The translations under genes and the position numbers were made by a program. 64,000 bases of DNA from Breviolum minutum Mf 1.05b.01 (Eukaryota > Sar > Dinophyceae > Suessiales > Symbiodiniaceae). The DNA lies in the NCBI GenBank assembly GCA_000507305.1, contig DF239251.1, forward strand, positions 62,001-126,000, given 5' to 3'. The notes under the pieces are model-generated. The model had not been told where the DNA came from. It worked only from the letters and a program-made list of their open reading frames with translations, and did no database searches. Shown in pieces: positions 30,885-42,184 of the stretch (positions within the stretch are counted from its first letter, which is position 1; every line of letters starts with the position of its first letter).

Positions 30885-32450
30885 AGGATACGCTGGAGTA
30901 TACCCCAAATTCCACTAGTCCTAAGACATCCAAAATTGATATTTTTTTTTATGATCGATCATGATAGAACATAACCATGACATGGGGCAACTGAGATAGG
31001 ACTTGCAACACATTCGGAATACGCTCGCGTATATCCACAATTCCGACCTAGTCCTAAGACATCTTGATTTGAGTTTTTTTTGCCAGTAGTTCCACGAAAA
31101 CAACTTTCAAATCAGAAAACCCAGGAAATCTTGTAAAAAGTCACTTTTCAATGTGAAAGCACAAAGAAACGCTTAGAAGAAACATGCAAATCAAAAAAAT
31201 CAGAAAATCATCAAAATAGTTCTCAAATGACACCCAGCTAGAGGAATCAGAGCACAAAGCCCACGACAAGCCAGCAATCCAGCAAGTCCCAAGTCATCAT
31301 ATTCCAATCCATTGCCAGTAGTCCTACTAAAACAATTTCAAAGTCACCAAACATCGGGAAATCCTGAGAAAAGTATTTATCAAATGAGAAAACGACAGAA
31401 AATCCTAGAAAAAACTTAACTTTGAAACCAGGACTTTATTTACTTTTGGTTCTTTTTAGGTNAATCAGAGCACAAAGCCCATGACAAGCCAGCAACCCAG
31501 CAAGTCCCAAGTCATCATATTCCAAGCCATTGCCAGTAGTCCTACTAAAACAAACTTTAAAATCAGAAAACCCAGGAAATCTTGTAAAAAGTCACTTTTC
31601 AATGCGAAAACACAAAGAAAAGCTTAGAAGAAACATGCAAATCAAAAAAATCAGAAAATCATCAAAATAGTTCTCAAATGACACCTAGCTAGAGGAATCA
31701 GAGCACAAAGCCCACGACAAGCCAGCAATCCAGCAAGTCCCAAGTCATCATATTCCAATCCATTGCCAGTAGTCCTACTAAAACAATTTCAAAGTCACCA
31801 AACATCGGGAAATCCTGAGAAAAGTATTTATCAAATGAGAAAACGACAGAAAATCCTAGAAAAAACTTAACTTTGAAACCAGGACTTTATTTACTTTTGG
31901 TTCTTTTTAGGTGAGTCCTAAGTCGTTATCGGAGTTCAGCTTGTGGCGCAGAGTGCCCAGTTGGGGACCTGGAAGATTCGAACGCGCAGAAAAAATACCC
32001 GAATGATTGCAAGTGTACCAAACCTACCAAACGTGCAGGATTTTGTTGTCGGAGTTATCGGAGTGTTACGCGAGTCCTAAGTCATCATCCGGGTTGGGTT
32101 TCTTGCACAGTGTGCCTGTGGGAGTGTTACCAGGGTCCTAAGTCATTATCCGGGTTCGGTTTCGGGCGCAGTGTGCCCGTGTGTGCCCGTGTGTGCCCGC
32201 ACTTTTTGCACATATGTTTGATGACATGAATTTTATTTCAGAGCAACTCCTATGTCATTGGTCGCAAATGCAGGTGCCGGGGTGGTGTGATGACATCATA
32301 AATTTTAGTAAAAAAAAGGCCAAAATCGGATGCGCAAGGACCAGGTCATCTGTTGTTTTTTTTGGGGGCATGGACAACTCCTAGGTCATGTTGCCCTACA
32401 TGTGGTGGCACATGGAAACCCTAGTCCTATGACACCGGTCGGTAGTATAT
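30885..32450. repeat. degenerate tandem-repeat block with AGTCCTAAGTCATC motif
   Basis: The motif AGTCCTAAGxCATC or close variants recurs from 30919 to beyond 32420. Two early units (about 30885 and 31015) share TACGCTxGxGTATAxCC. Within 31082-31912 a 451-bp segment is duplicated, and each copy contains two diverged units of about 225 bp starting GCCAGTAGTCCTACTAAAAC. At 32040-32200 units share AGTGTTACxxGxGTCCTAAG and end in GTGTGCCC repeats. No coding capacity seen. Confidence 0.85.
31462..31462. other. single N at a repeat junction
   Basis: Lies directly after the first copy of the 451-bp duplication, where the second copy resumes. Probably an unresolved assembly join, so the copy number is not reliable. 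Confidence 0.8.
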
Positions 32451-32616
32451 TTCAAACATTTCTTTTCACATACCAAACTGAGAATCATTTTTTTTTGTTT
32501 TTTTCAGACTGCTTGAATTCGACCCCCGGACCTGTTGTTTTTTCCAAACTTTCCACCGCTTGTCATTTCCTTCCGCTTCTCAATCTCCAACATGTCCGTG
32601 TTTCACCATCCACAAG

Positions 32617-32853
32617 GCCCACATGTTTTTCATTTTGTCTGACGTTGAAGAAAAATATGTTCTACTATCGTACTCCGAAGTTGTATTATATCTCTCTCCA
32701 AATTATTGCTTATCCAAAATGGATGACTTCCATCGAATCTATTCATTGCAAGTGGATGAAAAGCTTGGCGTTAAGCCTCCGCCTCCAGGCATCTCTGAGC
32801 TGCGCTGCCTTGTTCCGCCTATGTCAGAGATGTACCGAAGGTCGTTTTGCTGA
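32617..32853 (+). CDS. terminal exon (78 residues), unknown gene
   Basis: Follows a C/T-rich tract and CACAAG in phase 0. Reads AHMFFILSDVEEKYVLLS... then EKLGVKPPPPGISELR and ends MSEMYRRSFC at a stop. Third-position G/C is about 56% in the second half. It is one of the longer single-exon frames here. A second frame is open over the last 130 bases. Confidence 0.5.
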   Translation, partial: AHMFFILSDVEEKYVLLSYSEVVLYLSPNYCLSKMDDFHRIYSLQVDEKLGVKPPPPGISELRCLVPPMSEMYRRSFC

Positions 32854-33824
32854 GGTGCCCACAAAAAACCAAGGGGCTTGAGATCCATCATGTGACGTCT
32901 TTGTTTGTTTTTGTTGGGAAAAGATGTTTGTAGATTTTAAGTTGAAGTAATTGCATATGCTTATGCTCATGTATATATTATATACACTTATACGCCATAC
33001 AAGGTATAGTACACAATATCCGCACGCATGCTGTCACTATATGTATTGTGTGAGATGCGCAGACTAATATGCTCTATACATAATTTGGCAGGTATGCGTA
33101 GCTACTATACAAGTAGACAGTACATTGTACATGCATATCCAGCTTCGTTTGGATGGAAAAATCCTTGGAATGCTGTTGTTTTGATTTGCCATTTAGATGT
33201 ATCTCAAAAGCAGGGTCGAAAAACAAATGCAGGATGATCACTGAAACGACTGTTTTTTTGAGTGTCCCTAATTTGCATCGACACATCCACTACTCTGCGA
33301 AAAATGTGAAATCTGATGCACGAGATGATTTTTCTGATGTCAGCACCCCATACAAAACTTTTATGTTGGTGTTTAGCGGAAACCCAATGGATTTTGATTC
33401 ATGAGAAAATAATTAACTTCTAGCACATACGAATGACCACAATCATCAATTTGATACATTCTTTACACAGATTTTTCATGGTTGGTAAAGTTTAAAGAGC
33501 CGCATGTTTCACTTGGCGAACATACACGGATCGTAGGAGGTTGCACTAGATGTTTAAGCAGTCCAGGGGTGGTGCTTAGTGACAATCAAATGAGCATCAT
33601 ATGACCATGTTTATCTATTTTTCGTATAAATAACGAGCAAATTAGCAATCGGTTGGGGGTTGAGCATTATCCAATTAGTCATGATCTCTGGAAGCTGTCA
33701 TACAAAATTACGATTTGTAACATGTAGATGCACTTTTTAAATAGATGATGGATAATGACGTCATTGCCAACTTTTAACACATCATAGTAACTCATTGGCA
33801 ATAAAGCCATCTTCTTATTCTTAG

Positions 33825-33958
33825 ATGCAGTTTTTGTACAGCTGTCCTCCAACTCCACCACCCACACCGAACATCTCCCACGACTCTTCCGTTTCAAATC
33901 TGGCCTTCAGGTGGCCATGTGCGATGACTTTATTGATCTGTTTGGGGAACCAACGTTG
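33825..33958 (+). CDS. exon, unknown gene
   Basis: TTCTTATTCTTAG|ATGCAG ... ACGTTG|GTAAGG. Two bases, then 44 codons: DAVFVQLSSNSTTHTEHL... then VAMCDDFIDLFGEPTL. Both splice signals are excellent, and it ends in phase 0, matching a start at 34733. Confidence 0.65.
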
Positions 33959-34259
33959 GTAAGGATTTTTTGGGTTGAAAAGCCTTGAAACTGATGAAAC
34001 AAAGAAGCTTTAGACTTTAAAAGGATTCCGGGATTCCCTACTAATACAAATATCCTGGTGGAATTCCTGGCATCCTGGGTAGATGCAAATTGGGATGATT
34101 TTTCATCATGTTTGGTATTCAATGGTCCAGCTATACCAAGAAATGGAGCAAAGTAAGATTTACCTATACTTAGACATATCAAATTGTAGCGGGCATATGG
34201 GAATGAGAAAAATAAATGCCCTTGGCATAGAACGATAGTTTCTGCATATATTTATTTTT

Positions 34260-34285
34260 ATGTTTATGTATATATATATATATTC
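34260..34285. repeat. TA dinucleotide run
   Basis: TATATATATATA tract; overlapping Tyr/Ile frames are spurious. Confidence 0.8.
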
Positions 34286-34732
34286 ATATTTGTACATGCA
34301 TACATATGCAAACAAAATAAGTTCATATTTGTTTGATGCCCACAAAGAAAAGTATGTTGGTTGTTTGGGCACCGTTTCATCTTCCAACCTTTTCCTGGTT
34401 TCGAAACCGGACAATGGCGAGTTTTGTCGGGCTAAGGCTGAAACAGCTGCTGAGTGCGAAGACTGTGGAACAGCCAACTGGCCATGTGGTTGGGCGGAGC
34501 GGCAGCTGTGTTTTTTTTTGTGTGTGGCAGTTCGGGCAACGACCTACTTGGTGAAGGCGGATGATTGGTTAGTTGATTGATTGATTGATTGCTTGATTGA
34601 TTGCCTTTCCTTGCCTTGCCTTGCTTGAGGATTATGATGATATTGATGGATTCATGTCTACACTATATATATATATAGAATACCTCCTCTTGGAACAGAG
34701 ACATTTCCAGCACTCTATGAACAGTGCTTCAG

Positions 34733-34810
34733 CAAGACGCCAGGTTGAACGCGGATGCCAAGGTGCTAGGGGAAATCGGTGTTCACTACATTTGGATGAA
34801 AGCCAGTTAA
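34733..34810 (+). CDS. terminal exon, unknown gene
   Basis: After GCTTCAG. 25 codons to TAA at 34808: QDARLNADAKVLGEIGVHYI then WMKAS. Phase 0 start agrees with the exon ending 33958. An alternative acceptor 8 bases upstream is possible. Confidence 0.5.
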   Translation, partial: QDARLNADAKVLGEIGVHYIWMKAS

Positions 34811-34892
34811 GATGGTAAATCTTTGGATGCTTCACCACTGTTTTAACATTTGGAAGTGAAACAGAAGAATGTTGCCAACTCAAGTTTCTCTT

Positions 34893-35402
34893 TCAAGCTA
34901 TTTTTTGGGGCGATGGCTGCAGAAATGTTTTTTCCATGGCTTTGTTGGTGCATTTTGAGAATGCCTGAGTTGCCTGTGCTCTAATAATTGCCATCGGTGG
35001 CAGAAAGACTACTTCCCCCACGACTAAAATGGCAAAATGGAATCTGAACATCATCCCTCTTCCAAACCTCCCATTCTTGTGTTGTGCAGCAGGTTTTGGA
35101 GAAAGTGTAGTTGCAAAGGGATATGTGATATGTGTAGAGTTCTCATTATGCCTAGACATGATTATACCTAAATACAAAAAGTCTATTAGCCAAAAATCCG
35201 GAAAGCCCTCTAAGCAAAGCTGTGCTGAAGAAACATCACAAAGGGCAGTGACCAGCAGACGTCCCAATCTGTCGGACCTTCTCGGGTGCGTTGATGTGGG
35301 TGGTTGAGCCGGTAATGCCGGAGGCGCTGAGTCAGCGACATCCTCTCCAGCACACGTGTGCACGCGTGCGGGCATGCTCCACTGTTTTGATCCCCCGGCC
35401 AT
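34893..35402 (-). CDS. 169-codon antisense open frame, strand ambiguous
   Basis: Starts ATGGCCGGGGG and reads MAGGSKQWSMPARVHTCA... then RRSDRLGRLLVTALCDV. The + strand of the same segment has its own open frame, 35029-35307 (ending LSDLLGCVDVGG), and a second candidate ending at 35409. Third-position G/C is about 50% on -, so no strand is clearly preferred. Confidence 0.3.
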   Translation of the reverse strand: MAGGSKQWSMPARVHTCAGEDVADSAPPALPAQPPTSTHPRRSDRLGRLLVTALCDVSSAQLCLEGFPDFWLIDFLYLGIIMSRHNENSTHITYPFATTLSPKPAAQHKNGRFGRGMMFRFHFAILVVGEVVFLPPMAIIRAQATQAFSKCTNKAMEKTFLQPSPQKIA

Positions 35403-35593
35403 GTTTTAGAAACATACATTTTGTCCCTAAATACAATGTGTATGTTTTAAAAGACAAATAATGCATCCAGTACATGTTATTCCGAGCACTTGCAGTCCGG
35501 AGTCCGTTGCAATATTGGCCATTGCTATGGTGCATGATGCGGGCTCCACCGTGAGTACAAAGAAAAGGGATGGCTTGTTGGTTGATGGACTGA

Positions 35594-36034
35594 AAACATG
35601 GGAAGAGAGGGAAGCCAACAAAGAAAATTGGGAGGATTGGCGTTGCTCAAGTTGGCACAGTCGACATGCATGGCTGTATGGAAATCACAGGGGATGATCT
35701 TTGTCACCCCGCCAATGTAGAGAAGCACGCGATCAAGGAGTTGCAGCAGGTCCAACGGCGTGACAAGTACAAGCGATGGTTCGCAATTCTCCATGGAAAT
35801 GCTTGCGGTTTCAGGCACAATCAAGGTGCTGTCTCCTGGGTGAGACTTAAGGAGCCCAAGAAACGAGGATCACATTCACGTCTGATGGACCACCACCCCC
35901 ACGCGATTGACTTGGGGGGTGTTGAAAGCCATGCATTACCAGTGCAGCATCAGAACCGAGTGATTCATGCACTAGCAGCTGGTGCTGCTTTGGAATGTGT
36001 GGTCTTGTGGGATGGATGGCTTGCTCACAAGTAG
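35594..36034 (+). CDS. long exon / C-terminal coding block (about 146 residues), unknown gene
   Basis: The longest uninterrupted + frame outside the FNIP gene. Reads KHGKRGKPTKKIGRIGVA... then DKYKRWFAILHGNACGF and ends ECVVLWDGWLAHK at TAG. The first two thirds have about 59% third-position G/C. The exon must start after the TGA at 35591, at one of several AGs near 35605-35616. An internal TGG|GTGAGA at 35839 could be a donor, in which case the last 195 bases are intron. Upstream, 35461-35552 is open and ends at GTGAGT, but its phase does not match. I recognise no domain. Confidence 0.55.
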   Translation, partial: KHGKRGKPTKKIGRIGVAQVGTVDMHGCMEITGDDLCHPANVEKHAIKELQQVQRRDKYKRWFAILHGNACGFRHNQGAVSWVRLKEPKKRGSHSRLMDHHPHAIDLGGVESHALPVQHQNRVIHALAAGAALECVVLWDGWLAHK

Positions 36035-36432
36035 CTAGCATTGGGAAGATTGTTTCCAAACAATCCAAAATTCACACAAATTTGGTGAAATATTTGAAGA
36101 GGAAAAGCATGATGGTTTCCCTTTGCGAGAATTTCTACTGAGGCAACCGTGGCAACCGCAGTGCCGCAGCGGTTGCACATGTGGCTGCTTCGATCAGCGA
36201 CTTTGTTTTGGCGTCGCGCACTGCATGTTTGCATCTCAGTCTGATCTTGGGCCAATGAATCATCAGCCAGGATCCTGATGTGCTGCAGCCATGCAGCAGG
36301 TAAGGGACGACACATCAAGAGATTTCTCCCGCGTTGTGGTGGACCGCCAGCTCGCTCACCCCCCCACTCCATGGGGTTAGAGATCTCTTTGTCGAACGAG
36401 TCGGACGAGGACCGAGACAAAATCATTGTCAA
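36025..36432 (-). CDS. 135-codon antisense open frame, strand ambiguous
   Basis: Reads ...NLLMCRPLPAAWLQHIRI... and SHMCNRCGTAVATVASVE. On the + strand the same DNA contains two open frames after AG at about 36140 and a 29-nt exon candidate. Strand unresolved. Confidence 0.25.
   Translation of the reverse strand: MTMILSRSSSDSFDKEISNPMEWGGERAGGPPQRGRNLLMCRPLPAAWLQHIRILADDSLAQDQTEMQTCSARRQNKVADRSSHMCNRCGTAVATVASVEILAKGNHHAFPLQIFHQICVNFGLFGNNLPNASYL
36271..36299 (+). CDS. 29-nt exon candidate
   Basis: CAGCCAG|GATCC ... GCAGCAG|GTAAGG, a near-perfect donor. Could read DPDVLQPCS. No neighbour fixes its phase. Confidence 0.3.
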
Positions 36433-36482
36433 GTAATTTTCTATTTAAGTTCTGTCAGATAATTACACATGATCTGTCAACC

Positions 36483-36652
36483 AGTGCCTAGAACTTTAGG
36501 CGCTTCCCCCAAACAGCGCCTAGAAACTTAGGCGCTCCCGCCAAATGGCGCCTCGAACTTTAGGTGCACCCCCGCAAATAGCGCCTAGAACAAAACAGTG
36601 CCTAGATGTTTAGGCGCCTCTTCCAAGCAGTGCCTAGAACTTTGGGTACTCT
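36483..36652. repeat. 32-bp tandem hairpin array
   Basis: Units start at 36483, 36515, 36547, 36580, 36597 (preceded by a truncated 17-base unit) and 36629. Each carries an inverted repeat of the type GCGCCTAGAACTTTAGGCGC followed by a C-rich spacer. Several substitutions leave the stem paired, or G:T paired if read as RNA. Confidence 0.9.
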
Positions 36653-36840
36653 AGGGTTCCCACCATTCTATTGTGTTTGCGTGCATGTGTTTTCGTTTTT
36701 GAGAGATGGGTGAGTATGATGTCACAAAGTGCCAGGCTGCCAACATGCATCGGTGCCTATGTTTTCATCTTACTGTTCTGTGAATGGTTCAGTGATTGGA
36801 TCCAATCTCAACTCAACAGAAAATGGCAGACATACGGGGT

Positions 36841-36900
36841 ACAGTACAGTTTCGAGACAATATACAGTATACAGTATACAGCAGTATACAGCAAAACAGC
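36841..36900. repeat. ACAGTAT tandem repeat
   Basis: Short direct units ACAGTATACAGTATACAGCA. Overlapping open frames are repeat artefacts. Confidence 0.8.
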
Positions 36901-37879
36901 ACACGGCACAAGCTCAAGAAGTTGACGAGTTGCAATTTAGAGATTACAGAAGCAGACCAGACCAAACCAGTTTCGACTGGGGCAGTCTTGCAGATCATTC
37001 AATAATTTTAGATTGTACAGGACCAGTGACCAGCAACTCTCAAATGTGGCAAGCGGTTAGTTCCAATGATTTATGGGATGGACATCCTGGATTCCAAGAC
37101 AATCTTGACAGGATTTTGGACTTGCAAAAAAGACTGCACAAAAGGGGTGGGGTTGTTTGAGGCCAGAGTCAGCAAGACTGAGGACAAACTGTAGGAGAAG
37201 CAGGAGAAGCCGATGTCAGAGGTAACATCACAGCCATCAGGAGTTGTCATTTCTGGCAATGGCAAAACCCTGGTGGTCATGCAATCAAATGCTGGCACCG
37301 GTCACAATTCAACGGCCTGTTCAAATCAAGCAGCTGTGGAACAAGCCCGCAAAAAGGACGGCGTCAGGAGCATGCATTGACACAGTCAGTTTGCAAATTT
37401 CACATCCAAACATTTCTGGTCTTAGTCATCTCAAAGGCTTTTCCAACCCAGCCCTTCCCTGCAATGTGATCCACTGCAAGCGTCTGGTCACAGCAATCCC
37501 GCGCAGTATCAAAAAGGAGCAAACGCATTCTTCGGCTTTTGTATTTTGCTGTAAAATGTGGAGTCTCTTTGTGTGTACTTTTGCATGGTAAAGAGAACAT
37601 ATACAAGAAACCCTCAATTACGCTCAATTATTTATCGAAGGAAGTTTAAATAGAAACTTCCGACAATATGGAGAGTTGAAAAGCAGGAGTAGAGTAGTCA
37701 AGTCAGTCGACAGAAGATGCAATAGTCAGAAAGTTAGAAGAAAGAAGATACACCCGCGCCAAATGTTAGAGAAGTCACGAAATGCTGTGTTTTTTCATAG
37801 ATTCGTGTGTCGGGTCAGTCCAAAAGTAGGCCTGTTAAAGCGGCGGGTGCGGAGGTAGGTGCTGAGAGGTGACATCCAA

Positions 37880-38036
37880 AATTGCACGCCGCTGTGGCGA
37901 AAAGCACATTTTCAAGTGAAAATGTGCAAAAAACGTCAGGTCCGAAACATTTTTGGAAGTTAAGATGTCGAAAAATTGCACGCCGCTGTGGCGAAACGTA
38001 CATTCGGAAGTGAAAATGCTAAAAAAATTACAGTNC
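37880..38036. repeat. 94-bp direct repeat, one and a half units, ending at a single N
   Basis: AATTGCACGCCGCTGTGGCG begins units at 37880 and 37974. The units also share GAAGTGAAAATG-type ends and diverge between. The second ends just before N at 38035, so more units may be missing from the assembly. Confidence 0.85.
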
Positions 38037-38172
38037 ATAATTTGATTCATTAATGACTACATACATGATATTTTCATATACATACATAGAGAGATTTAGT
38101 TTTTTCATCCATTCATACTCCACACATGGATATGAAATACAAGTCTAAAATCGTTGATTGGAAAGATCTCAG

Positions 38173-38300
38173 GTCGCTTCGGTCCCCGCAAGTGCGACTG
38201 CGTTTGGGACTCAAAGGTGTCCATGGTGCTTGGTTACGTTGATGGTTGTGATGATGGTGACTGCTTCAAGTGTTTGGCCTGAGGACCGCAGATCAGCCAG
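38173..38300 (+). CDS. exon candidate, unknown gene
   Basis: After GATCTCAG. One frame reads VASVPASATAFGTQRCPW with a hydrophobic stretch, and runs to GCCAG|GTGCGC. Another reads RFGPRKCDCVWDSKVSMV and ends in a Cys-rich tail at TGA. Frame not settled. Confidence 0.3.
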
Positions 38301-38431
38301 GTGCGCCAGTTTAATTTGCACATCCAGCGTGAACGCCGATCGAATGCAACATGAAGGAAAGGCTTCAAACTGTATCTGTAGGCACATTTGCTAACAAAAC
38401 AATCTCATTATCTCGTTGAGATTTTTTCTAG

Positions 38432-38535
38432 TGTTTTCTTGGGATGTTGACTTGCTGCGACCACCAAAAATATTCCGAATATTTAAGGTTTGGGGACCCC
38501 CAAGCGTAGCCATCAATTTCCAGTGGTATCAAGAG
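38432..38535 (+). CDS. exon, unknown gene
   Basis: GATTTTTTCTAG|TGTTTTC ... CAAGAG|GTAACG. Two bases and 34 codons: FSWDVDLLRPPKIFRIFK then VWGPPSVAINFQWYQE. Acceptor tract is strong and the donor good. Confidence 0.6.
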
Positions 38536-38942
38536 GTAACGATTCTGTGCCCAATATCGAGCTCCTGAACTACTGGTGGCAGCTGTAGTTCTCAAGGTAG
38601 TGTGTATATGCAAAATACGTAAATATGCACAACATGCCAGTTTTAGATTATTCAGAAACTTGCAAAAACAGATACTTATCGCATACTGGTGTTGATTTGA
38701 TCTTTTCTTCATGCTGCGTTTCCATTCTGACAGGTCATTTTTTTCCACGTGACACTGACTGGGACCTAGACCTAGAATGCTGCATTTATATATATATATA
38801 CACATGTATTTACATAGTATATCATATATCATCATATCGATATTACTGTACGCACTGTATCACTTTGCATATAAGACTTAAATTGACATGATTTGCACCA
38901 ATGTTGTTGAGGGCGTTTTTTTTAACCATGTCTTCCCGATAG

Positions 38943-39037
38943 ACGTGAACATTTCCATGACTTTTCCGACGGGCAATCTCGGATCGTTTGTCATCGTTTG
39001 TCGTACCTGCCAGACGCTATGCGACCTGAGCTGCAAC
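38943..39037 (+). CDS. exon with two coding-like frames, unknown gene
   Basis: T8 tract and CCCGATAG precede; ends CTGCAAC|GTGAGG. One frame reads REHFHDFSDGQSRIVCHR and stays open past the donor to a stop at 39145. The other reads VNISMTFPTGNLGSFVIV with about 68% third-position G/C and ends in phase 0. Confidence 0.5.
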
Positions 39038-39300
39038 GTGAGGTCCATGGTGTGACCGATGTTTTTGATTCGTTGTCCAAATCCTATAGAAAGTCTTCGG
39101 TTGGAAAACCGAAAACCCAAATTTCACCAAGATGGAAACTTTTTTGACGATGACACAAGCTAGGCAAGTATAAGGAAAAAAACCAGGGTAAAGCATTGAT
39201 TCCGGGGTTCAATGGGCTTAATGAGATGAACATGAGCATTTTTTTGGGGTAGATTTCACCCATCCTGGCTACTAGCCATCCGAGTTCTTCCCTTTGAGAG

Positions 39301-39348
39301 GTCAGCTTCGGCGTCTTTCGTGGTGCTCAAGTGCCTATGCTGTTTTAA
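39301..39348 (+). CDS. short terminal exon candidate
   Basis: After CTTTGAGAG. Fifteen codons and TAA: VSFGVFRGAQVPMLF. Preceded by an in-frame TGA, so it would need the acceptor. Confidence 0.3.
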   Translation, partial: VSFGVFRGAQVPMLF

Positions 39349-40151
39349 CGATTAGGACATGGAAACGCAGCAAAGAGAGGAAGATCTTACCCATGACATC
39401 CCATGACCGACCTGAAAGGCTTGGAAAATTTAAGCTCGAGTTTTTCGTAGTAGGTAACTAAGTGGTGGTTTCAAAGATTTGTTTATCATATTTCATTATC
39501 ACCTCTGGAGATTGCCTGGAGATGATTACCTGGTTGATCTGTATTGATACCACCTTAGTAGGGTTAAGATTTTCTGATTTTGAAGCTGGGTCGCCATGAA
39601 AGTTATAAGTTATCCTGCTGCTAACTTTGATGTTAATGAACAAATCCATGAAAAGCCGGTGGTTGGATGACTTGGTCGATTCTTACAAAGCAAAAACTGG
39701 AAGATGGATTTCAAAGAATTTGGTGGGGGTTTTACTACGACTCCCATAAGGCTCTGACAAGGAGGTTGACCGTGAAATTGGGGAAAAGATGGGAACATCA
39801 ATAAGATCACAACACTATGTGAGGATACTCAGGTTCCCATTTTGTGACAAGAGTTTCCAGGATCAGTGTCCATCCACATGGGGTAATCCCATGTAATCCC
39901 ACTTCCCACTTCTGGAAAGTGTTTTCCAATTTGGCCCGATGAAATGTACTCCTTGGTGGTTCCACACATGTTTCTCGAAATATTCATCCCAAAAACGAAC
40001 ATGTGCTTCAGGAGGGAGATGATCCACTTTGACTTGCACGTCTTTTTTTTTGGGTGGTTCAACTCGCCCAATGTTCTTGCATTTTCCCCATGGGTCGATT
40101 TTTCCTTCAAACTGTTTCATGTGGCTTGACCGGGTGGTTTTTTCTACAAAG
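39349..40151. other. no exon recognised
   Basis: Contains overlapping - strand frames at 39829-40222 without splice context. Unassigned. Confidence 0.3.
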
Positions 40152-40266
40152 GTCTTTGCCACGAGCGGAAGTGACTTCGAAGCGTTGCTTGGTTGATGAG
40201 ATTCTCGTGGATGATGTATCATTCTGGTACTTGGAGGTCCACAGAACTAGTGACTGCAATTCCTAA
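40152..40266 (+). CDS. terminal exon, unknown gene
   Basis: After TTTCTACAAAG. Reads SLPRAEVTSKRCLVDEIL... then DDVSFWYLEVHRTSDC to TAA at 40264. About 53% third-position G/C. Confidence 0.45.
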
Positions 40267-41266
40267 GCACAGCAAATCTACAAACCACACGGGTACGGTA
40301 TAGTAATGTTATAACTTGAGTCACCATTTGATTGCAAAGTAACCGTTACGACCTCAAGTAGGTGAATATGTGTTGGGTCTAAATATGTGTAGGGGGATGA
40401 AGGAAAGTGATGAAGTTTTAGCAGAAAACCAGCCAGATGTATACCCAGATAATGAGTGCTGTTGGTGGCTTCCTTTGCAAATTGGGAAGCTGAGTCGATA
40501 CTCCTGTGCCTCTCGCTGTTTTGCATTGAAAGTCATTGGGTGATTCAATCTTTCCAGCCTTCACTTTGCATCTGCCCTGGATATTCAAAATTATTCAAAG
40601 AATGCCACCCTCAATGCCAGGTGGTCAGTGGTTAGATGATTTTGGATATGTATATGTATATATGATACATATATATGATACATATATATGTATAAGATTT
40701 TGAGGAGTACAGGGAGCCATCAAGTTTAATACCGAGCTCCTTGCCCCTGAGGGATACAGTGGTTAATTTGTCTCGGTAAACACATAGTGTGTTTGATATA
40801 TCTTTGAAACCAAGGGATGATATTGCTAAATACACAGTTTGTAATCAAATTATACAAACAGACAATGGCATTTTGATGCGATTGATACGTCATGAGATGA
40901 GGATGCATAATATGAATACAATCACATCTTTGCAGTTCTACATTGTACTTTTACAGTGATATACACATATACTTACGGGTCTTTCTCTTGGTATGTCCCC
41001 TCCACCAAGGATGCCAGTGAAAAGTCAAACTCAAGTTTATGATGACTGAGCCTAAAAAAGTCATTGAAACCATCCCGGCAGTTGCTGTACATACTTTTCT
41101 TGGTCTAGATAACCTCATACTATTGATTTATATCAAATAATACAATATCTAATATACATCGTGTACAAAACACAATACCTATGATCCATCACACATCGCC
41201 GCATACATCTATCTACTTATATATTGTATGCATACAAATTCAATTTAGACAAACAAAAAAATCCAG

Positions 41267-41363
41267 GGGGAAAATGTGGTCCTTGAGGTCCGATTTCTGT
41301 GAATTCCAAGGCTTCAACATCCTTATGGATCAATTGCAGAAACTGATGGATCTGATGTTGAAG
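41267..41363 (+). CDS. exon, unknown gene
   Basis: After AATCCAG. One base, then GKMWSLRSDFCEFQGFNI... and LMDQLQKLMDLMLK, an amphipathic helix, ending AAG|GTGCGA. Phase 2 to 0. Confidence 0.45.
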
Positions 41364-41675
41364 GTGCGAAGGGATGTTGGTTGTTACCTTCTCTGTTGTG
41401 TTTGGGTTGAATTGGAATTTGTACTCGTATATGATAGGCAATGATTGTAGAGTGGTTTTTTTATCATGAAAAACAGAGGAACAGACATCCTCCTACTAGG
41501 ACTGTTGAGGATGAATTCTTTGAAAATAATGATGTTAGTTGTCGTTGAAGAAGATAGATACTACATGTTGCTGTTAGTATAATGCTTGTATTTTGTATTA
41601 TTCAACTGTGTCAATGTTTGCATTGGTTCTCAATCTTCCGCCGGATTGGACAAATTGTGGCTGAAAAACTCTGAG

Positions 41676-41750
41676 ACGTACCATCACATCGATTCACCGG
41701 GGGATTTTCTGCATGTCATGAAGCCCCCCAAGACCAGAGAACAGTTTTGA
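41676..41750 (+). CDS. terminal exon candidate, unknown gene
   Basis: After AACTCTGAG in phase 0. Reads TYHHIDSPGDFLHVMKPP then KTREQF to TGA at 41748. The preceding 40 codons are also open with high third-position G/C, so the real start may be further upstream. Confidence 0.45.
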   Translation, partial: TYHHIDSPGDFLHVMKPPKTREQF

Positions 41751-42184
41751 CTCGACTTCCTGCTGGTTGGACCGCTGTTTTTCCTTATCTGTTGTTGTTT
41801 TCACCTGAAAAAAACTTGGGGAAGGTGATTCACCATTTTTTGACGTTTGCTGCATGCTTTCATACTGGTTGGCTCATGCCACTCAAATTCAATGCAACAC
41901 TTCAAACGCAAGGGACCAGCGGTGAGATCTTACCCAAAAAATGGTGAAATGGTGGTTTTGGTAGGCAAAGTCTCGGAAATTGGAGGGTGAAATATGATGA
42001 ACTGCGCCTTTTTTTTGTTGTGTAAAAAACCGAGACCCCTTTTTCAGGTGGATCCCCGGGACTGATGGGGATGCGTTTAGGGAGACCATGGACATCAACA
42101 AACCACAACAACAAAGATAAGAGATATAAACTTCCTCCGATCTAAGAATCTAAGCCCCCAAACCACGTTTCAAATCCTTTCCCC

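Noticed and set aside
34399-34560. Open island reading SKPDNGEFCRAKAETAAE or MASFVGLRLKQLLSAK (+) and a long - frame
   Set aside because: No acceptor or donor fits any frame; it lies in the intron of the better-supported 33825-34810 model.
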